From positions 1 through 42,984 of the forward strand of contig UQID01000022.1 of the NCBI GenBank assembly GCA_900541045.1: 42,984 nucleotides of DNA, given 5' to 3'. A program made the position numbers and the translations under genes. Of this stretch, positions 7,085 to 14,914 are shown piece after piece. How positions within the stretch are numbered: the first letter of the stretch is position 1; each line of letters opens with the position of its first letter. The notes beneath the pieces were generated by a model, which made no database searches, was not told where the DNA came from, and saw nothing but the letters and a program-made list of their open reading frames with translations. Source of the stretch: an uncultured Collinsella sp. (GTDB lineage: Bacteria > Actinomycetota > Coriobacteriia > Coriobacteriales > Coriobacteriaceae).

Positions 7085-8575
7085 CTACTCGACCACGGTC
7101 GCCTCGGTCGGGATGGCCCCCAGCACTGCCGCGTACTCGGTGGGGTAGAGGCGGCTTATCGTCTGAACGTCGCGGATGAGGACGTTGCGGTCGTCAGGCT
7201 CGGAGATGCCGTAGCCGAACGCCTCGAGCGTCTCGATCGCCTCGCGAATCTTCTGCTGGAACATGGGGCCGGGGTCCACCCTCAGGCCGAGGTAGCCTCG
7301 CCACAGGCTCGGCGACACGCGCAGCATGTTCTGGATCTTGGACATCGGCTCGATGTCGGCGTAGACGTTGAGCGTGACCATGGCGTCCTTGTGCCCGAAG
7401 ATCGACTGCAGCGCCTTGATGTCGCCGCCGTGGCGGATCCACTGCGTCGCGAAGGTGTGGCGCAGGCCGTGGAACGTGATCAGCTCGTCGTTGGTGCCCA
7501 TGAGGCCGTTGGTCTCCGAGAACGTCTTGAACGCCCTGCGGATGTAACTGGTGGTGGCGAAGGAGCCGTCCGGCCGCGACACGACGTAGCTGTCCGCGAG
7601 GTCGCGCAGGCCGAGGGCCGATGCCTCCCGGAGCCTCTGCGAATCGATCTCGTGGATCTCTTTCAGGAAGGGGAGCAGGCCCACCGGGTCGACGGGGATC
7701 GTCCTCAGGTCGTGGTTCTTGGTGTCCTTGATGAAGGAGCCCCTGTCCTTGACGTAGGCCACCGAGTGCCTGACCGTGATGAGCCCCGACTCGAAGTCGA
7801 CGTCACACCAGCGCAGGCCGCAGACCTCGCCGATGCGCATCCCGGTGTGCAGGGCGAGCACGACCGCCCGCCTGAAGGTCGAGTCCGGCATCATCGAGGT
7901 CACCGAGTTGAGCTTCGGCACGAGGTCGGAGCGCAGCGCGTTCCTGGGCCTGGCGATGACCCTGGGCGCGAGGGCGCCGTCGAACGGGTTCCTCCCGATC
8001 GTGTCGTTGCTGCGCTTCAGCAGGACGGCGTAGAGCCGCTTGCCGAGCTTGAATGACTTGTTGAGCGTGTCCGGCGCCGTGCCCAGGGCGATCCTGCGCC
8101 TCGACCACGCGTTGACGTCGTCGGTCGTCACCTCGTTCACGGGGACCAGACCCAGCTCGTCTCGCTCGATGTGCAGGGCGCTGTAGTGGTAGTCGTCGCG
8201 GGTCGTCGGGGTGATCCTGTTCATCTCCAGGCAGAAGTCGATGAACTTCTCGAGCGCCTCGGAAAGCGGCAGCGCGGCGTAGTCATCCCGCTGTTCGGCG
8301 GGAAGCCCGGCGCCGATAGCGGCCCTCGCCTCCTCGGCCTCGGCGAGTTCCAGCTCGACCTCCGACCTGAATTCCGCGAGGACGCGCATCGCCGCCGCCT
8401 TTCCCCGCGTGCTCTGCTTCAGGCAGGGCACGCGGGTGTTCCTGGTCCTCTGGACCTTCTTCCCGGTCATCTCGTCGGCCACCGTCACGACAGCCTGCCA
8501 TTTGCCCTTGTTCTTCCTCACGCCGCCGGCTCCGCATACGCGTAAGGTTTTATTGCTGCATTTCTCGTTCTGCAT
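7085..8575 (-). CDS. int: Tyrosine recombinase / phage-type integrase, 496 aa
   Basis: It catalyses site-specific integration and excision of the resident element. The N-terminal region (about 10-75) resembles an arm-type binding domain, residues 105-195 form the core-binding SAM-like domain (LSEALEKFIDFCLEMNRITPT), and residues 215-415 the catalytic domain. The catalytic set is visible: R247 in TGMRIGEVCGLRW, H369-x2-R372 in HGLRH, H395 in FGHKD and tyrosine 405 in LNVYAD. The ATG at 8575 follows GGAG at 6 nt. It reads away from the tRNA-like fragment about 250 bases upstream, the usual arrangement for an integrase beside its attachment site, and a strong terminator follows. The ~90-residue C-terminal extension is longer than in many relatives. 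Confidence 0.93.
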   Translation of the reverse strand: MQNEKCSNKTLRVCGAGGVRKNKGKWQAVVTVADEMTGKKVQRTRNTRVPCLKQSTRGKAAAMRVLAEFRSEVELELAEAEEARAAIGAGLPAEQRDDYAALPLSEALEKFIDFCLEMNRITPTTRDDYHYSALHIERDELGLVPVNEVTTDDVNAWSRRRIALGTAPDTLNKSFKLGKRLYAVLLKRSNDTIGRNPFDGALAPRVIARPRNALRSDLVPKLNSVTSMMPDSTFRRAVVLALHTGMRIGEVCGLRWCDVDFESGLITVRHSVAYVKDRGSFIKDTKNHDLRTIPVDPVGLLPFLKEIHEIDSQRLREASALGLRDLADSYVVSRPDGSFATTSYIRRAFKTFSETNGLMGTNDELITFHGLRHTFATQWIRHGGDIKALQSIFGHKDAMVTLNVYADIEPMSKIQNMLRVSPSLWRGYLGLRVDPGPMFQQKIREAIETLEAFGYGISEPDDRNVLIRDVQTISRLYPTEYAAVLGAIPTEATVVE

Positions 8576-8825
8576 GTCTGCTCCTAAATCCGCAGTTGAT
8601 TAGAAACAGGCGGGCCCACCTGCGGGAACCCGGAGAGGCGACGATTCGGGGCTCCTACCCCCGTTGATTAAATCATCGGCTGCACCGCGCTCCTCGAAGC
8701 CGAAAATATGCTATCTGGACAGACCGCGCTGAGCTGGTAAAATTTGCAAATGCGGAAATGCGCTACTTGCGCTATCTGCGCGTGTTTTAACAAAATAAGC
8801 ACAGGTCAGGGTCATTCTGACCCCG

Positions 8826-8869
8826 CTGGGGGTCAAGGGGTCGCTGGTTCGAATCCAGTCGTCCTGCCA
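8826..8869 (+). other. tRNA 3' fragment, probable attachment site
   Basis: From CTGGGGGTCAAG the sequence fits the anticodon loop and 3' anticodon stem of a tRNA, then a 5-base variable loop, a T-arm (GCTGG TTCGAAT CCAGT) and CGTCCTG plus CCA-like end. No matching 5' half occurs upstream, so it is not a complete tRNA. A GGG anticodon (proline) is suggested, but the base in the discriminator position is unusual, so the isotype is uncertain. With an integrase next to it, it is best read as the attachment site left on this side of an integrated element. Confidence 0.6.
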
Positions 8870-8880
8870 AGAAGTTTGCA

Positions 8881-8909
8881 GGTCAGGCACCTAGTGCCTG
8901 ACCTTTTTT
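8881..8909 (+). terminator. Intrinsic terminator after the tRNA fragment
   Basis: GGTCAGGCAC, CTA, GTGCCTGACC: a perfect 10-bp stem with a 3-nt loop, then six T residues. It presumably ended the original tRNA transcript. Confidence 0.9.
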
Positions 8910-8981
8910 GTTAAGAATCAATAAAGTAAGCAACGAAGAATCAACGGCTTTATTAATCGATACTTTCGCTCAACAAAAACT

Positions 8982-9036
8982 TGTACGTCACCCTCCAAAT
9001 ACGACAATTGATGACATGTTTGGAGGCTGACGTACA
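8982..9036. repeat. Long hairpin, 18-bp arms
   Basis: TGTACGTCACCCTCCAAA (8982-8999) and TTTGGAGGCTGACGTACA (9019-9036) pair with one mismatch around a 19-nt loop. There is no T run. It lies between the tRNA terminator and the phosphatidyltransferase gene. Confidence 0.7.
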
Positions 9037-9164
9037 CAAAAGCGATAGACATCCTGCCCGATACCGTCCTCCATATGTCTGGACTCTCTATGCTTACGCT
9101 GGATAGACATCGCCAGAACGGGTATAGTATCGAAAGTTTTGTCGTTTACCAGCGGGGGAGTCCT

Positions 9165-9869
9165 GTGGGCATCAAGAAGAAGATCAAAAAGGAGCTTATC
9201 GGCACTTCCGATTACCCGTCGAATAAGATCTTCACGATCTCCAATTTCATTACCTTTACGCGCCTGGTCCTCACGCTTGTTTTCCTGTACCTGTTTGTGA
9301 CGGACAACAACCGTGTCGTCGCCATTGTCATCTATGCCATCGCGGCTTCCACCGACTGGATGGACGGTCAAATTGCCCGCATGACCAAAACGGTCTCGTG
9401 GCTCGGCAAGGTCATGGATCCCATTTGCGACCGTGCGCTGCTGTTTACGGGCGTTCTGGGCCTGGTAGTCCGCGGCGAGTTGCCCATCTGGGTCTGTGTG
9501 CTCATCATCGGCCGCGATATCTACCTGGGCATCGGCACGCTCATCGTACGCCACTACCACCGTCGCCCCATCGACGTCGTCTTTCCCGGGAAAATTGCCA
9601 CGGCACTGCTCATGACCGGCTTCTCGCTCATGCTGCTGGGCTTTCCCGTCGTGGACGGCTGGCATCTGCTGCCCGCCACGTTCACGGCATTCCCGGGCCT
9701 CAACGGCAGCTCGGTGCCCCTCGGCATCTTCTTTGTGTACGGCGGCGTGATCTTCTCCATGCTCACCGCTGTCATCTATTCCATTAAGGGAGGGGCGGCC
9801 ATTAAACAGGCCATCGCGCATCCCGAGGACGAGGACACCGACTTTCTCAACCCCGAAATCGAAGACTGA
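9165..9869 (+). CDS. CDP-alcohol phosphatidyltransferase, 234 aa
   Basis: A membrane enzyme that transfers a phosphatidyl group from CDP-diacylglycerol to an alcohol in phospholipid synthesis. The full family motif D-G-x2-A-R-x8-G-x3-D-x3-D is present (D67, G68, A71, R72, G81, D85, D89). Several helices follow, and the C-terminus is acidic. I chose the GTG at 9165, which follows GGGGGAG at 4 nt; an in-frame ATG at 9075 lacks a ribosome binding site. A second paralogue, closer to classical PgsA, lies at 30158-30796. Its place just before the FHA and FtsR-like genes resembles pgsA2 near garA in mycobacteria, so a PgsA2 or cardiolipin-synthase role is possible. Confidence 0.88.
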   Translation: MGIKKKIKKELIGTSDYPSNKIFTISNFITFTRLVLTLVFLYLFVTDNNRVVAIVIYAIAASTDWMDGQIARMTKTVSWLGKVMDPICDRALLFTGVLGLVVRGELPIWVCVLIIGRDIYLGIGTLIVRHYHRRPIDVVFPGKIATALLMTGFSLMLLGFPVVDGWHLLPATFTAFPGLNGSSVPLGIFFVYGGVIFSMLTAVIYSIKGGAAIKQAIAHPEDEDTDFLNPEIED

Positions 9870-9934
9870 TTCATTGGGGTATGATTACGTACGGTTCATT
9901 CTTTGCGGCGTGGCCGCGTTAGATAGGGGTTGTC

Positions 9935-10369
9935 ATGGACAACAAGGTTAACAATATGCCTCAGAACGATAAGACTGCGGACGCTACCTGCGTTTTCCGC
10001 GTTCCTTCGAGCGATGTCACCGTTCCCGACCTTATGGCCAACGTGCGCATCACCGCTCCTGTTCTGTCCATCGTCAAGGGACCGCAGACCGGAGCTGCCT
10101 TTGAGCTCGAGGACGACGTGACCACCATCGGCCGTGATCCCGCGAACGGCATCTTCCTCAACGACATGACCGTCTCGCGCAGCCACGCACGCATTATTCG
10201 TGAGGGCTTGGGCGCCCGTATTGAGGATCTGGGCTCGCTCAACGGCACCTGGGTTGACGGCGCCATCGTCAACGGTGCTCCGCTGCACGACGGCTCTTCC
10301 GTTCAGATCGGTACGTTCACGCTCATCTACCACGAGAGCACGCCGGAGCGCATCGAAACCGGTGAGTAG
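9935..10369 (+). CDS. garA: FHA-domain protein, GarA/OdhI-like, 144 aa
   Basis: The FHA domain spans about residues 43-130 with the phosphothreonine-binding signature GRDPANGIF, SRSHARI and LGSLNGTWVDG. The N-terminal tail contains DATCVFR (threonine 18), which aligns by eye with the ETTSVFR motif of mycobacterial GarA, where a Ser/Thr kinase phosphorylates a threonine and the tail folds back onto the FHA domain. GarA controls 2-oxoglutarate metabolism in mycobacteria; the partners in this organism are unknown. The gene ends 3 nt before the MerR-type regulator, so they form an operon. The Shine-Dalgarno sequence (ATAGGGG) supports the ATG at 9935. The symbol is by family and synteny. Confidence 0.85.
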   Translation: MDNKVNNMPQNDKTADATCVFRVPSSDVTVPDLMANVRITAPVLSIVKGPQTGAAFELEDDVTTIGRDPANGIFLNDMTVSRSHARIIREGLGARIEDLGSLNGTWVDGAIVNGAPLHDGSSVQIGTFTLIYHESTPERIETGE

Positions 10370-10372
10370 GTA

Positions 10373-11257
10373 ATGGCCGAACGAAACTATCTGAGTATCG
10401 GCCAAGTCGTCAACCTTCTTCGAGGCGCATACCCCGATCTATCGAACTCAAAAATTAGATTTCTAGAAGATGAGGGGCTCATCACCCCTCATCGTACGCC
10501 TAAGGGCTATCGTCAGTACTCAAAGGAGGACGTTGACCGTCTCGAGGTCATCCTGCACTTGCAGAAGACCCGCTACATGCCGCTCAACGTCATTAAGCAG
10601 CGCTTGGAAAACGCAACGGACCTGTCCACTTTGGCTTACGAGGTGGGTCTTCTGTCCGATGTTCCGCTTAAGACGGAGCCCAAGGAGACCAAGCAAAAGC
10701 TGCATCCCATCGAGACTATTCCCGATATGCTCGGCGTCGAGATTTCGTTTATCCGCTCCCTTGCCGAGAACGATCTTATCCGCATCATCAAGAGCCCGCA
10801 GAACCGAGAGCTCGTCGATGGCCGAGATTTCCCGATTATCCGTTACTGCTCGGAGCTGTCGCGCTTCCATATTGAGCCGCGCAACCTACGACAGTACGTA
10901 TCGTCGGCAAACCGCGAGTCTTCGATGTTTGAGCAGGTTCTCGTGAGTATGCTCGGCATGGATACCTCCGATGACGAGCGCGACGCCAAGCTCGAGCGCG
11001 CTTTTAAAAAGTTGCATGACCTCACCGAGGGTGTGCACACCGCGCTCCTTAAGAATCGTGTCTTTGAGTCGCTCAACGCCGTGGTCGAGGACGCTGACAT
11101 CGATGCTCTCGATGAGGAGATCGCGCGTTCCGAGTCCACCAAGGCTAAAAGCGATGGGGCAAGCGTCCCCGCGGTTGCCGTGCACGACGAGTCGCTTGTG
11201 CAGCCGTCCAAGGTCGTCGTTCCCTCGCACAGCTCGTCTGCTAAAGCGGGTAAATAG
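10373..11257 (+). CDS. ftsR: MerR-family regulator, FtsR-like, 294 aa
   Basis: The N-terminal winged HTH (about residues 5-75: YLSIGQVVNLL, KIRFLEDEGLI, PKGYRQYSKEDVDRL) is typical MerR. The next ~130 residues are helical with no metal-binding cysteines, and the C-terminus is a low-complexity tail. The gene follows the FHA gene by 3 nt, the same pairing as Rv1827-Rv1828 in Mycobacterium. The corynebacterial homologue FtsR activates ftsZ, so a role in cell division control is likely but inferred. At 294 aa it is longer than typical MerR proteins, mainly because of the tail. Confidence 0.82.
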   Translation: MAERNYLSIGQVVNLLRGAYPDLSNSKIRFLEDEGLITPHRTPKGYRQYSKEDVDRLEVILHLQKTRYMPLNVIKQRLENATDLSTLAYEVGLLSDVPLKTEPKETKQKLHPIETIPDMLGVEISFIRSLAENDLIRIIKSPQNRELVDGRDFPIIRYCSELSRFHIEPRNLRQYVSSANRESSMFEQVLVSMLGMDTSDDERDAKLERAFKKLHDLTEGVHTALLKNRVFESLNAVVEDADIDALDEEIARSESTKAKSDGASVPAVAVHDESLVQPSKVVVPSHSSSAKAGK

Positions 11258-11293
11258 CCGCCGTTCACCCGGAAATCCATGAAAGGTCACACC

Positions 11294-11824
11294 ATGTACG
11301 ACTTCGAATCTCACATCGTCGACATCCCCGACTATCCCGAGCCCGGAGTCGTCTTTAAGGACATCACGCCGCTCTTTGGTAATCCCGAAGCGCTAAAGGC
11401 CATGGTAGATGCCCTGGCCGAGCATTTTGCCGGTAAGGGTATCACCAAGGTCGTGGGTCCCGAGGCTCGCGGCTTTATGGTCGGCGTGCCCGTGGCCGTC
11501 GCCCTGGGCGCTGGCTTTGTGCCCGCACGCAAGCCGGGCAAGCTGCCTCGCAAGACGGTGAGCGAGAGCTACGAGCTCGAATATGGCACCGACTCTATCG
11601 AGATCCACGCCGATGCCATTACCTCTAAAGATACCGTGTTGATTCTGGACGACTTGGTCGCGACGGGCGGAACCGTCGAGGCAACAGGTAAACTGGTGCG
11701 AGATATGGGCGCAAAGCTTGTGGGTTACGGTTGTATCCTCGAGCTTGCGTTTCTTAACCCGCGCAAGAAGCTCACGCCTTCCAACGAGGACGTCGAGCTC
11801 TTTAGCCTGGTAACGGTGGACTAG
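11294..11824 (+). CDS. apt: Adenine phosphoribosyltransferase, 176 aa
   Basis: Converts adenine and PRPP to AMP in purine salvage in the cytoplasm. The 13-residue PRPP-binding motif is clear (VLILDDLVATGGTVEA), and the N-terminal segment PEPGVVFKDITPLF is diagnostic of Apt. I start at the ATG at 11294, 7 nt after AAAGG; the ATG at 11279 would leave the ribosome binding site inside the gene. The length matches the family (about 170-180 aa). It follows the FtsR-like gene after 36 nt and may share its transcript. Confidence 0.95.
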   Translation: MYDFESHIVDIPDYPEPGVVFKDITPLFGNPEALKAMVDALAEHFAGKGITKVVGPEARGFMVGVPVAVALGAGFVPARKPGKLPRKTVSESYELEYGTDSIEIHADAITSKDTVLILDDLVATGGTVEATGKLVRDMGAKLVGYGCILELAFLNPRKKLTPSNEDVELFSLVTVD

Positions 11825-11856
11825 CCGCTACCCTTAGATACCGGAAAGGAAGCTCC

Positions 11857-12969
11857 ATGCGCACAGCAAATACGCACAAAAACATGGCACGCTGCGCTGC
11901 TACGGCAACCCTCGCTTGTGTTTTGGGCCTGGGCCTCGCGGCTCCGGCCTATGCTGATACCGCATCCGACCTTGCCGCTGCTCGTACCAAACTCGAGCAG
12001 ATCGGCACGCAGACCCAGCAAATTCATGAAGAACTCTCCGCACAGACGCAGGAGCTTGATCAGACTGCAGGCGAGATCACGCAAAAGCAGCAAGAGATTG
12101 CCGAGGGCCAGGCAAAGCTTTCGAGCTACGTTGCCGGTGAGTACAAGACCGGCGGTCTGAGTCTCCTTCAGGTTCTGACGGGCGTCGACGATCTGGGCGA
12201 CATGCTCAACCGTCTGTTCTATTACGGCAAGGTTTCCGACAAGCAGGCCCAGACCATTCAGGATGTCAAGGACCTTAAGCAGCAGCTCACTGATAAGCAG
12301 GCCGAGCAGGAGAAGAACGTCGCCGCGACGCAGAAGAAAGTCGACGAGCTCAACGCCCAGCAGGCCGAGGCTCAGAGCGTCGTCAGTTCCCTGGACTCGC
12401 AACTGCAGGCCGAGCTTGCCGCCGAGGCCGAGGCCAATGCGGCGCTGCAGGCCGGCATAAATGCCAGCACAGCCGAAAAGGCCACGGTAAGCAACGACAC
12501 CGCCGGTACGACCGAGAACACCAACAATGGCGGCGGCACAACCAACAACGGCGGCAACACGCCTGCGCCCGCTCCTGCTCCTACGCCGCAGCCCTCGACG
12601 CCCGCTCCGGCTCCGACGCCTTCCGCACCGAGCCAGTCTGTTGACGGCGGCTCCGTTGTTTCGCGCGCCTACAGCAAGCTTGGTTGCGCTTATTCCTGGG
12701 GCGGCATTGGACCGGACAGCTTTGACTGCTCCGGTTTTGTAAGCTACTGTCTCACGGGCCGCTACTGCCGTCTGGGCACCACCGGCACTTTCATGGGTTG
12801 GACCCGCGTGTCCGACCCGCAACCCGGCGATGTCGTGGTTAACTCCTACCATACTGGCATCTATATCGGTAATGGTCAGATGATCCATGCTTCCGACTAC
12901 AAGACGGGCGTCATCATCAGCTCCGTCGCAGCCGGCATGAACAACAACTACATTTTCGTGCGCTACTAA
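11857..12969 (+). CDS. Secreted NlpC/P60 peptidoglycan hydrolase, 370 aa
   Basis: A signal peptide (about residues 1-33, ending APAYA) precedes a long coiled coil (36-205, rich in Q, E, K and A), a proline/alanine/threonine linker (215-260) and an NlpC/P60 domain (262-370). The catalytic cysteine is C291 in FDCSGF and the histidine is H332 in YHTGIYIG, with H344 in MIHAS. Such enzymes cut D-Glu-diamino acid stem-peptide bonds, and coiled-coil versions are often controlled by the FtsEX divisome complex (known for PcsB, CwlO and RipC-type proteins; inferred here). It has its own terminator and follows apt by 32 nt, with a GGAAAGGAAG binding site. Confidence 0.92.
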   Translation: MRTANTHKNMARCAATATLACVLGLGLAAPAYADTASDLAAARTKLEQIGTQTQQIHEELSAQTQELDQTAGEITQKQQEIAEGQAKLSSYVAGEYKTGGLSLLQVLTGVDDLGDMLNRLFYYGKVSDKQAQTIQDVKDLKQQLTDKQAEQEKNVAATQKKVDELNAQQAEAQSVVSSLDSQLQAELAAEAEANAALQAGINASTAEKATVSNDTAGTTENTNNGGGTTNNGGNTPAPAPAPTPQPSTPAPAPTPSAPSQSVDGGSVVSRAYSKLGCAYSWGGIGPDSFDCSGFVSYCLTGRYCRLGTTGTFMGWTRVSDPQPGDVVVNSYHTGIYIGNGQMIHASDYKTGVIISSVAAGMNNNYIFVRY

Positions 12970-12991
12970 GTCACTCTGCATAGCAAACGAA

Positions 12992-13032
12992 TGTGAACCT
13001 CGTGGCCTTTGGGCTGCGAGGTTCATTTATTT
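12992..13032 (+). terminator. Intrinsic terminator of the NlpC/P60 gene
   Basis: TGAACCTCG and CGAGGTTCA form a 9-bp stem around a 14-nt loop, followed by TTTATTTG. Confidence 0.8.
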
Positions 13033-13063
13033 GTGACCGTGCTCCATACATGATCCCAATGAG

Positions 13064-13115
13064 CTAGTTTTCAATACTAGATGCACGTTTCAAAGGTAAG
13101 CAAGATGGCTATAAT
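13064..13115 (+). promoter_or_regulatory. Probable promoter and operator of the DegV gene
   Basis: TATAAT at 13110-13115 lies 30 nt before the DegV start. The -35 (GTTTCA, 13087-13092, 17-bp spacing) is weak. Just upstream, CTAGT and ACTAG (13064-13080) form an inverted repeat that could be an operator. Confidence 0.4.
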
Positions 13116-13144
13116 AAATGAGAAACATCTAGAAAGGACCCTCT

Positions 13145-14011
13145 ATGAGCTGGGCACTTATCTCCGATTCGAGCTGCAACCTCCGCGATTGGCAACCGAC
13201 CGCGCCCCATACCACCTTTGCATATGCACCCCTTAAAATTCGAGTGGGGGAGCGCGAGTTCGTCGATGACCTCACGCTCAACGTTCACGAGCTCAATTGC
13301 GCCGTGCAGGCTGAGTCGAGCGCTTCTTCGAGCGCCTGCCCGAGCGTAGGCGAGTGGACCGAACTCTTTAGGCTTGCCGACAAGACAATTTGCATGCCCA
13401 TCTCCGAGGGCGTCTCGGGAAGCTACAATGCCGCCGCCACGGCACGCGATTTGGTTCTTGCCGAGGATCCGAACCGTCAGATTCATTTGGTCAATTCACG
13501 CGGAGCCGGCGGCAAAATGGACCTGATCTTCCTGCTGTTCGACCGCTATCTCGCAAGCAACCCCAACGTCCCTTTTGAGGAAGCCTGCAGCTATTTTGAT
13601 GAGCTGGAACTAAACAGCAAGATCCTCTTTAGCCTGTGCAATTACGAAAATCTCGCCAAGGCCGGACGTATTCCCAAGGCAGCTGGAGTTATCGCCAATA
13701 AACTCAACATTCGAGTTTTAGGCACGGCAAGCGAGGAGGGGGAGATTAAGCTCGTCGGTCACACCCGTGGCGAAAAGAAGATGCTTGGCAAGATTGTCGA
13801 CACCATGGAGGCCGAGGGCTTTACCGGCGGCGAGGTCGTAATCGACCATGTCGAAAATGAGGCGGGCGCCCAGGCACTTGCCAGCCGCATTGTGGAGCAT
13901 TGGCCCGGTTCCAAGACCATCATCATGCCCTGCAACGGACTGGATTCATACTATGCCGAGATGCACGGGCTCATTATCGGCTACGGCATGGGCGTGGCTT
14001 CAGGCCAATAG
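13145..14011 (+). CDS. DegV family fatty-acid-binding protein, 288 aa
   Basis: DegV/FakB proteins bind a fatty acid and, in Firmicutes, present it to the kinase FakA for use in phospholipid synthesis. The N-terminal ALISDSSCNL, the middle segment ISEGVSGSYNAA and SRGAGGKMDLIF, and the C-terminal domain with AGRIPKAAG and TRGEKKM match the family. The length is typical. The ATG follows AAAGGA at 8 nt. No fakA-like gene lies nearby. It stands alone between two terminators. Confidence 0.88.
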   Translation: MSWALISDSSCNLRDWQPTAPHTTFAYAPLKIRVGEREFVDDLTLNVHELNCAVQAESSASSSACPSVGEWTELFRLADKTICMPISEGVSGSYNAAATARDLVLAEDPNRQIHLVNSRGAGGKMDLIFLLFDRYLASNPNVPFEEACSYFDELELNSKILFSLCNYENLAKAGRIPKAAGVIANKLNIRVLGTASEEGEIKLVGHTRGEKKMLGKIVDTMEAEGFTGGEVVIDHVENEAGAQALASRIVEHWPGSKTIIMPCNGLDSYYAEMHGLIIGYGMGVASGQ

Positions 14012-14032
14012 CGTCCAACTAAACAAAAACAC

Positions 14033-14075
14033 GGGCGGGGCAAAGTGTCTGATGACTCTTTGCCCCGCCCTTCTT
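14033..14075. terminator. Bidirectional terminator between convergent genes
   Basis: GGGCGGGGCAAAG (14033-14045) pairs perfectly with CTTTGCCCCGCCC (14058-14070). TTCTT follows on the plus strand. It separates the DegV gene from the convergent DUF1836 gene. Confidence 0.85.
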
Positions 14076-14084
14076 ATACGTCGG

Positions 14085-14696
14085 TTAGCTATTAAACCCA
14101 TTGAACTTTAGGTAGCTCATTAGATACGCCTTCGATACAAAAGACGATACTGCACTGCGAACGAGCAGCGACTCGCGAGTGACCTGATGAGCCGTATCGG
14201 GAACAGGAACCTGCTCAATGGAAAAAGCCGCACGAATCGATGCCTCGAGCTGATCAATCACATAATCAAAGGCGGTCGGTGCATCATAGCTCAGGCGCTG
14301 AATGTTAAAGAGTGCCTGAACCGCAGCGATGGGCAGCACCTGCTTAAAGATACAAATGGAGATGAGACGCGCAATCTGCTCGCGACCATATTGCTTTTTA
14401 ACCGGAGCGGGAACGAGGCCGACCTTTACGTAGTTATTGATCATCGATGGCGTAATGACGGGCTGTTCCACACAAATCGAAAGCGGCTCCATCCACAGCT
14501 CGATGTACTCAATGACCTGGTCACGGTAGAGCGTTACATTCGGCAACTGGTTATAGCGCGGCAGGCTGAGCGTATTGAGTTTGCGGACTATATCAGACTG
14601 GATAAATGCATCAGGTAGCACCGTGGGCTGAATATCCTCTGGGCTGATGCTAACCGACGTATCGGACATAGGAATGACATGTTTAACGTGATTCAT
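14085..14696 (-). CDS. DUF1836 domain protein, 203 aa
   Basis: The segment PSMINNYVKVGLVPAPVKKQYGREQIARL followed by ICIFKQVLPIAAVQALF is the recognisable DUF1836 core, which resembles a MerR-like HTH with a dimerisation helix. A regulatory role is often assumed for the family but not shown. The start is the ATG at 14696, 6 nt after GGAGG; a longer frame to 14840 has no ribosome binding site. The upstream region contains CTAGATTATCTAG, a possible operator. Confidence 0.85.
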   Translation of the reverse strand: MNHVKHVIPMSDTSVSISPEDIQPTVLPDAFIQSDIVRKLNTLSLPRYNQLPNVTLYRDQVIEYIELWMEPLSICVEQPVITPSMINNYVKVGLVPAPVKKQYGREQIARLISICIFKQVLPIAAVQALFNIQRLSYDAPTAFDYVIDQLEASIRAAFSIEQVPVPDTAHQVTRESLLVRSAVSSFVSKAYLMSYLKFNGFNS

Positions 14697-14824
14697 ATGG
14701 TGCCTCCGTTCGTTTTCAATATTGTATTCTAGATTATCTAGTTTTGCATACCACGATGAACGGTATGATCGTCGGCTTTGGCTCGGGTCCGACCGCAGGA
14801 TAACTGGCTTGTTTTTGCACAACA

Positions 14825-14872
14825 AAACGTCCAACAGCAACGTTGCCTCAAGCTCGTTACTGCTGGACGTTT
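14825..14872 (-). terminator. Intrinsic terminator of trxB
   Basis: AAACGTCCAACAGCAACG and CGTTACTGCTGGACGTTT pair at 16 of 18 positions around a 12-nt loop. On the minus strand the stem leads into TTTTGTTGTG. Confidence 0.75.
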
Positions 14873-14914
14873 AAGTAAAATAACAACCTTACATAAGATA
14901 TATTATCGTACTTA

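Larger units (their letters stand above)
8576..9164. other. Integrase upstream region and element boundary
   Basis: No gene. The stretch contains the integrase promoter region (not resolved), closely spaced TGCGC motifs around 8759-8783, a GGTCAG/CTGACC hairpin (8804-8822), the tRNA-like fragment, its terminator, and a long hairpin at 8982-9036. It passes from accessory DNA into the conserved chromosomal block. Confidence 0.6.

Noticed and set aside
7061..8056. 331-aa plus-strand ORF
   Set aside because: Mirror of the integrase catalytic domain, which has all active-site residues on the minus strand.
8826..8869. Complete tRNA gene
   Set aside because: No D-arm or 5' acceptor strand pairs with the 3' end; the upstream 70 bases form an unrelated hairpin.
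11821..13026. 401-aa minus-strand ORF opposite the NlpC/P60 gene
   Set aside because: Composition follows the antisense of the coiled coil and proline linker, and it reads through the terminator at 12992.
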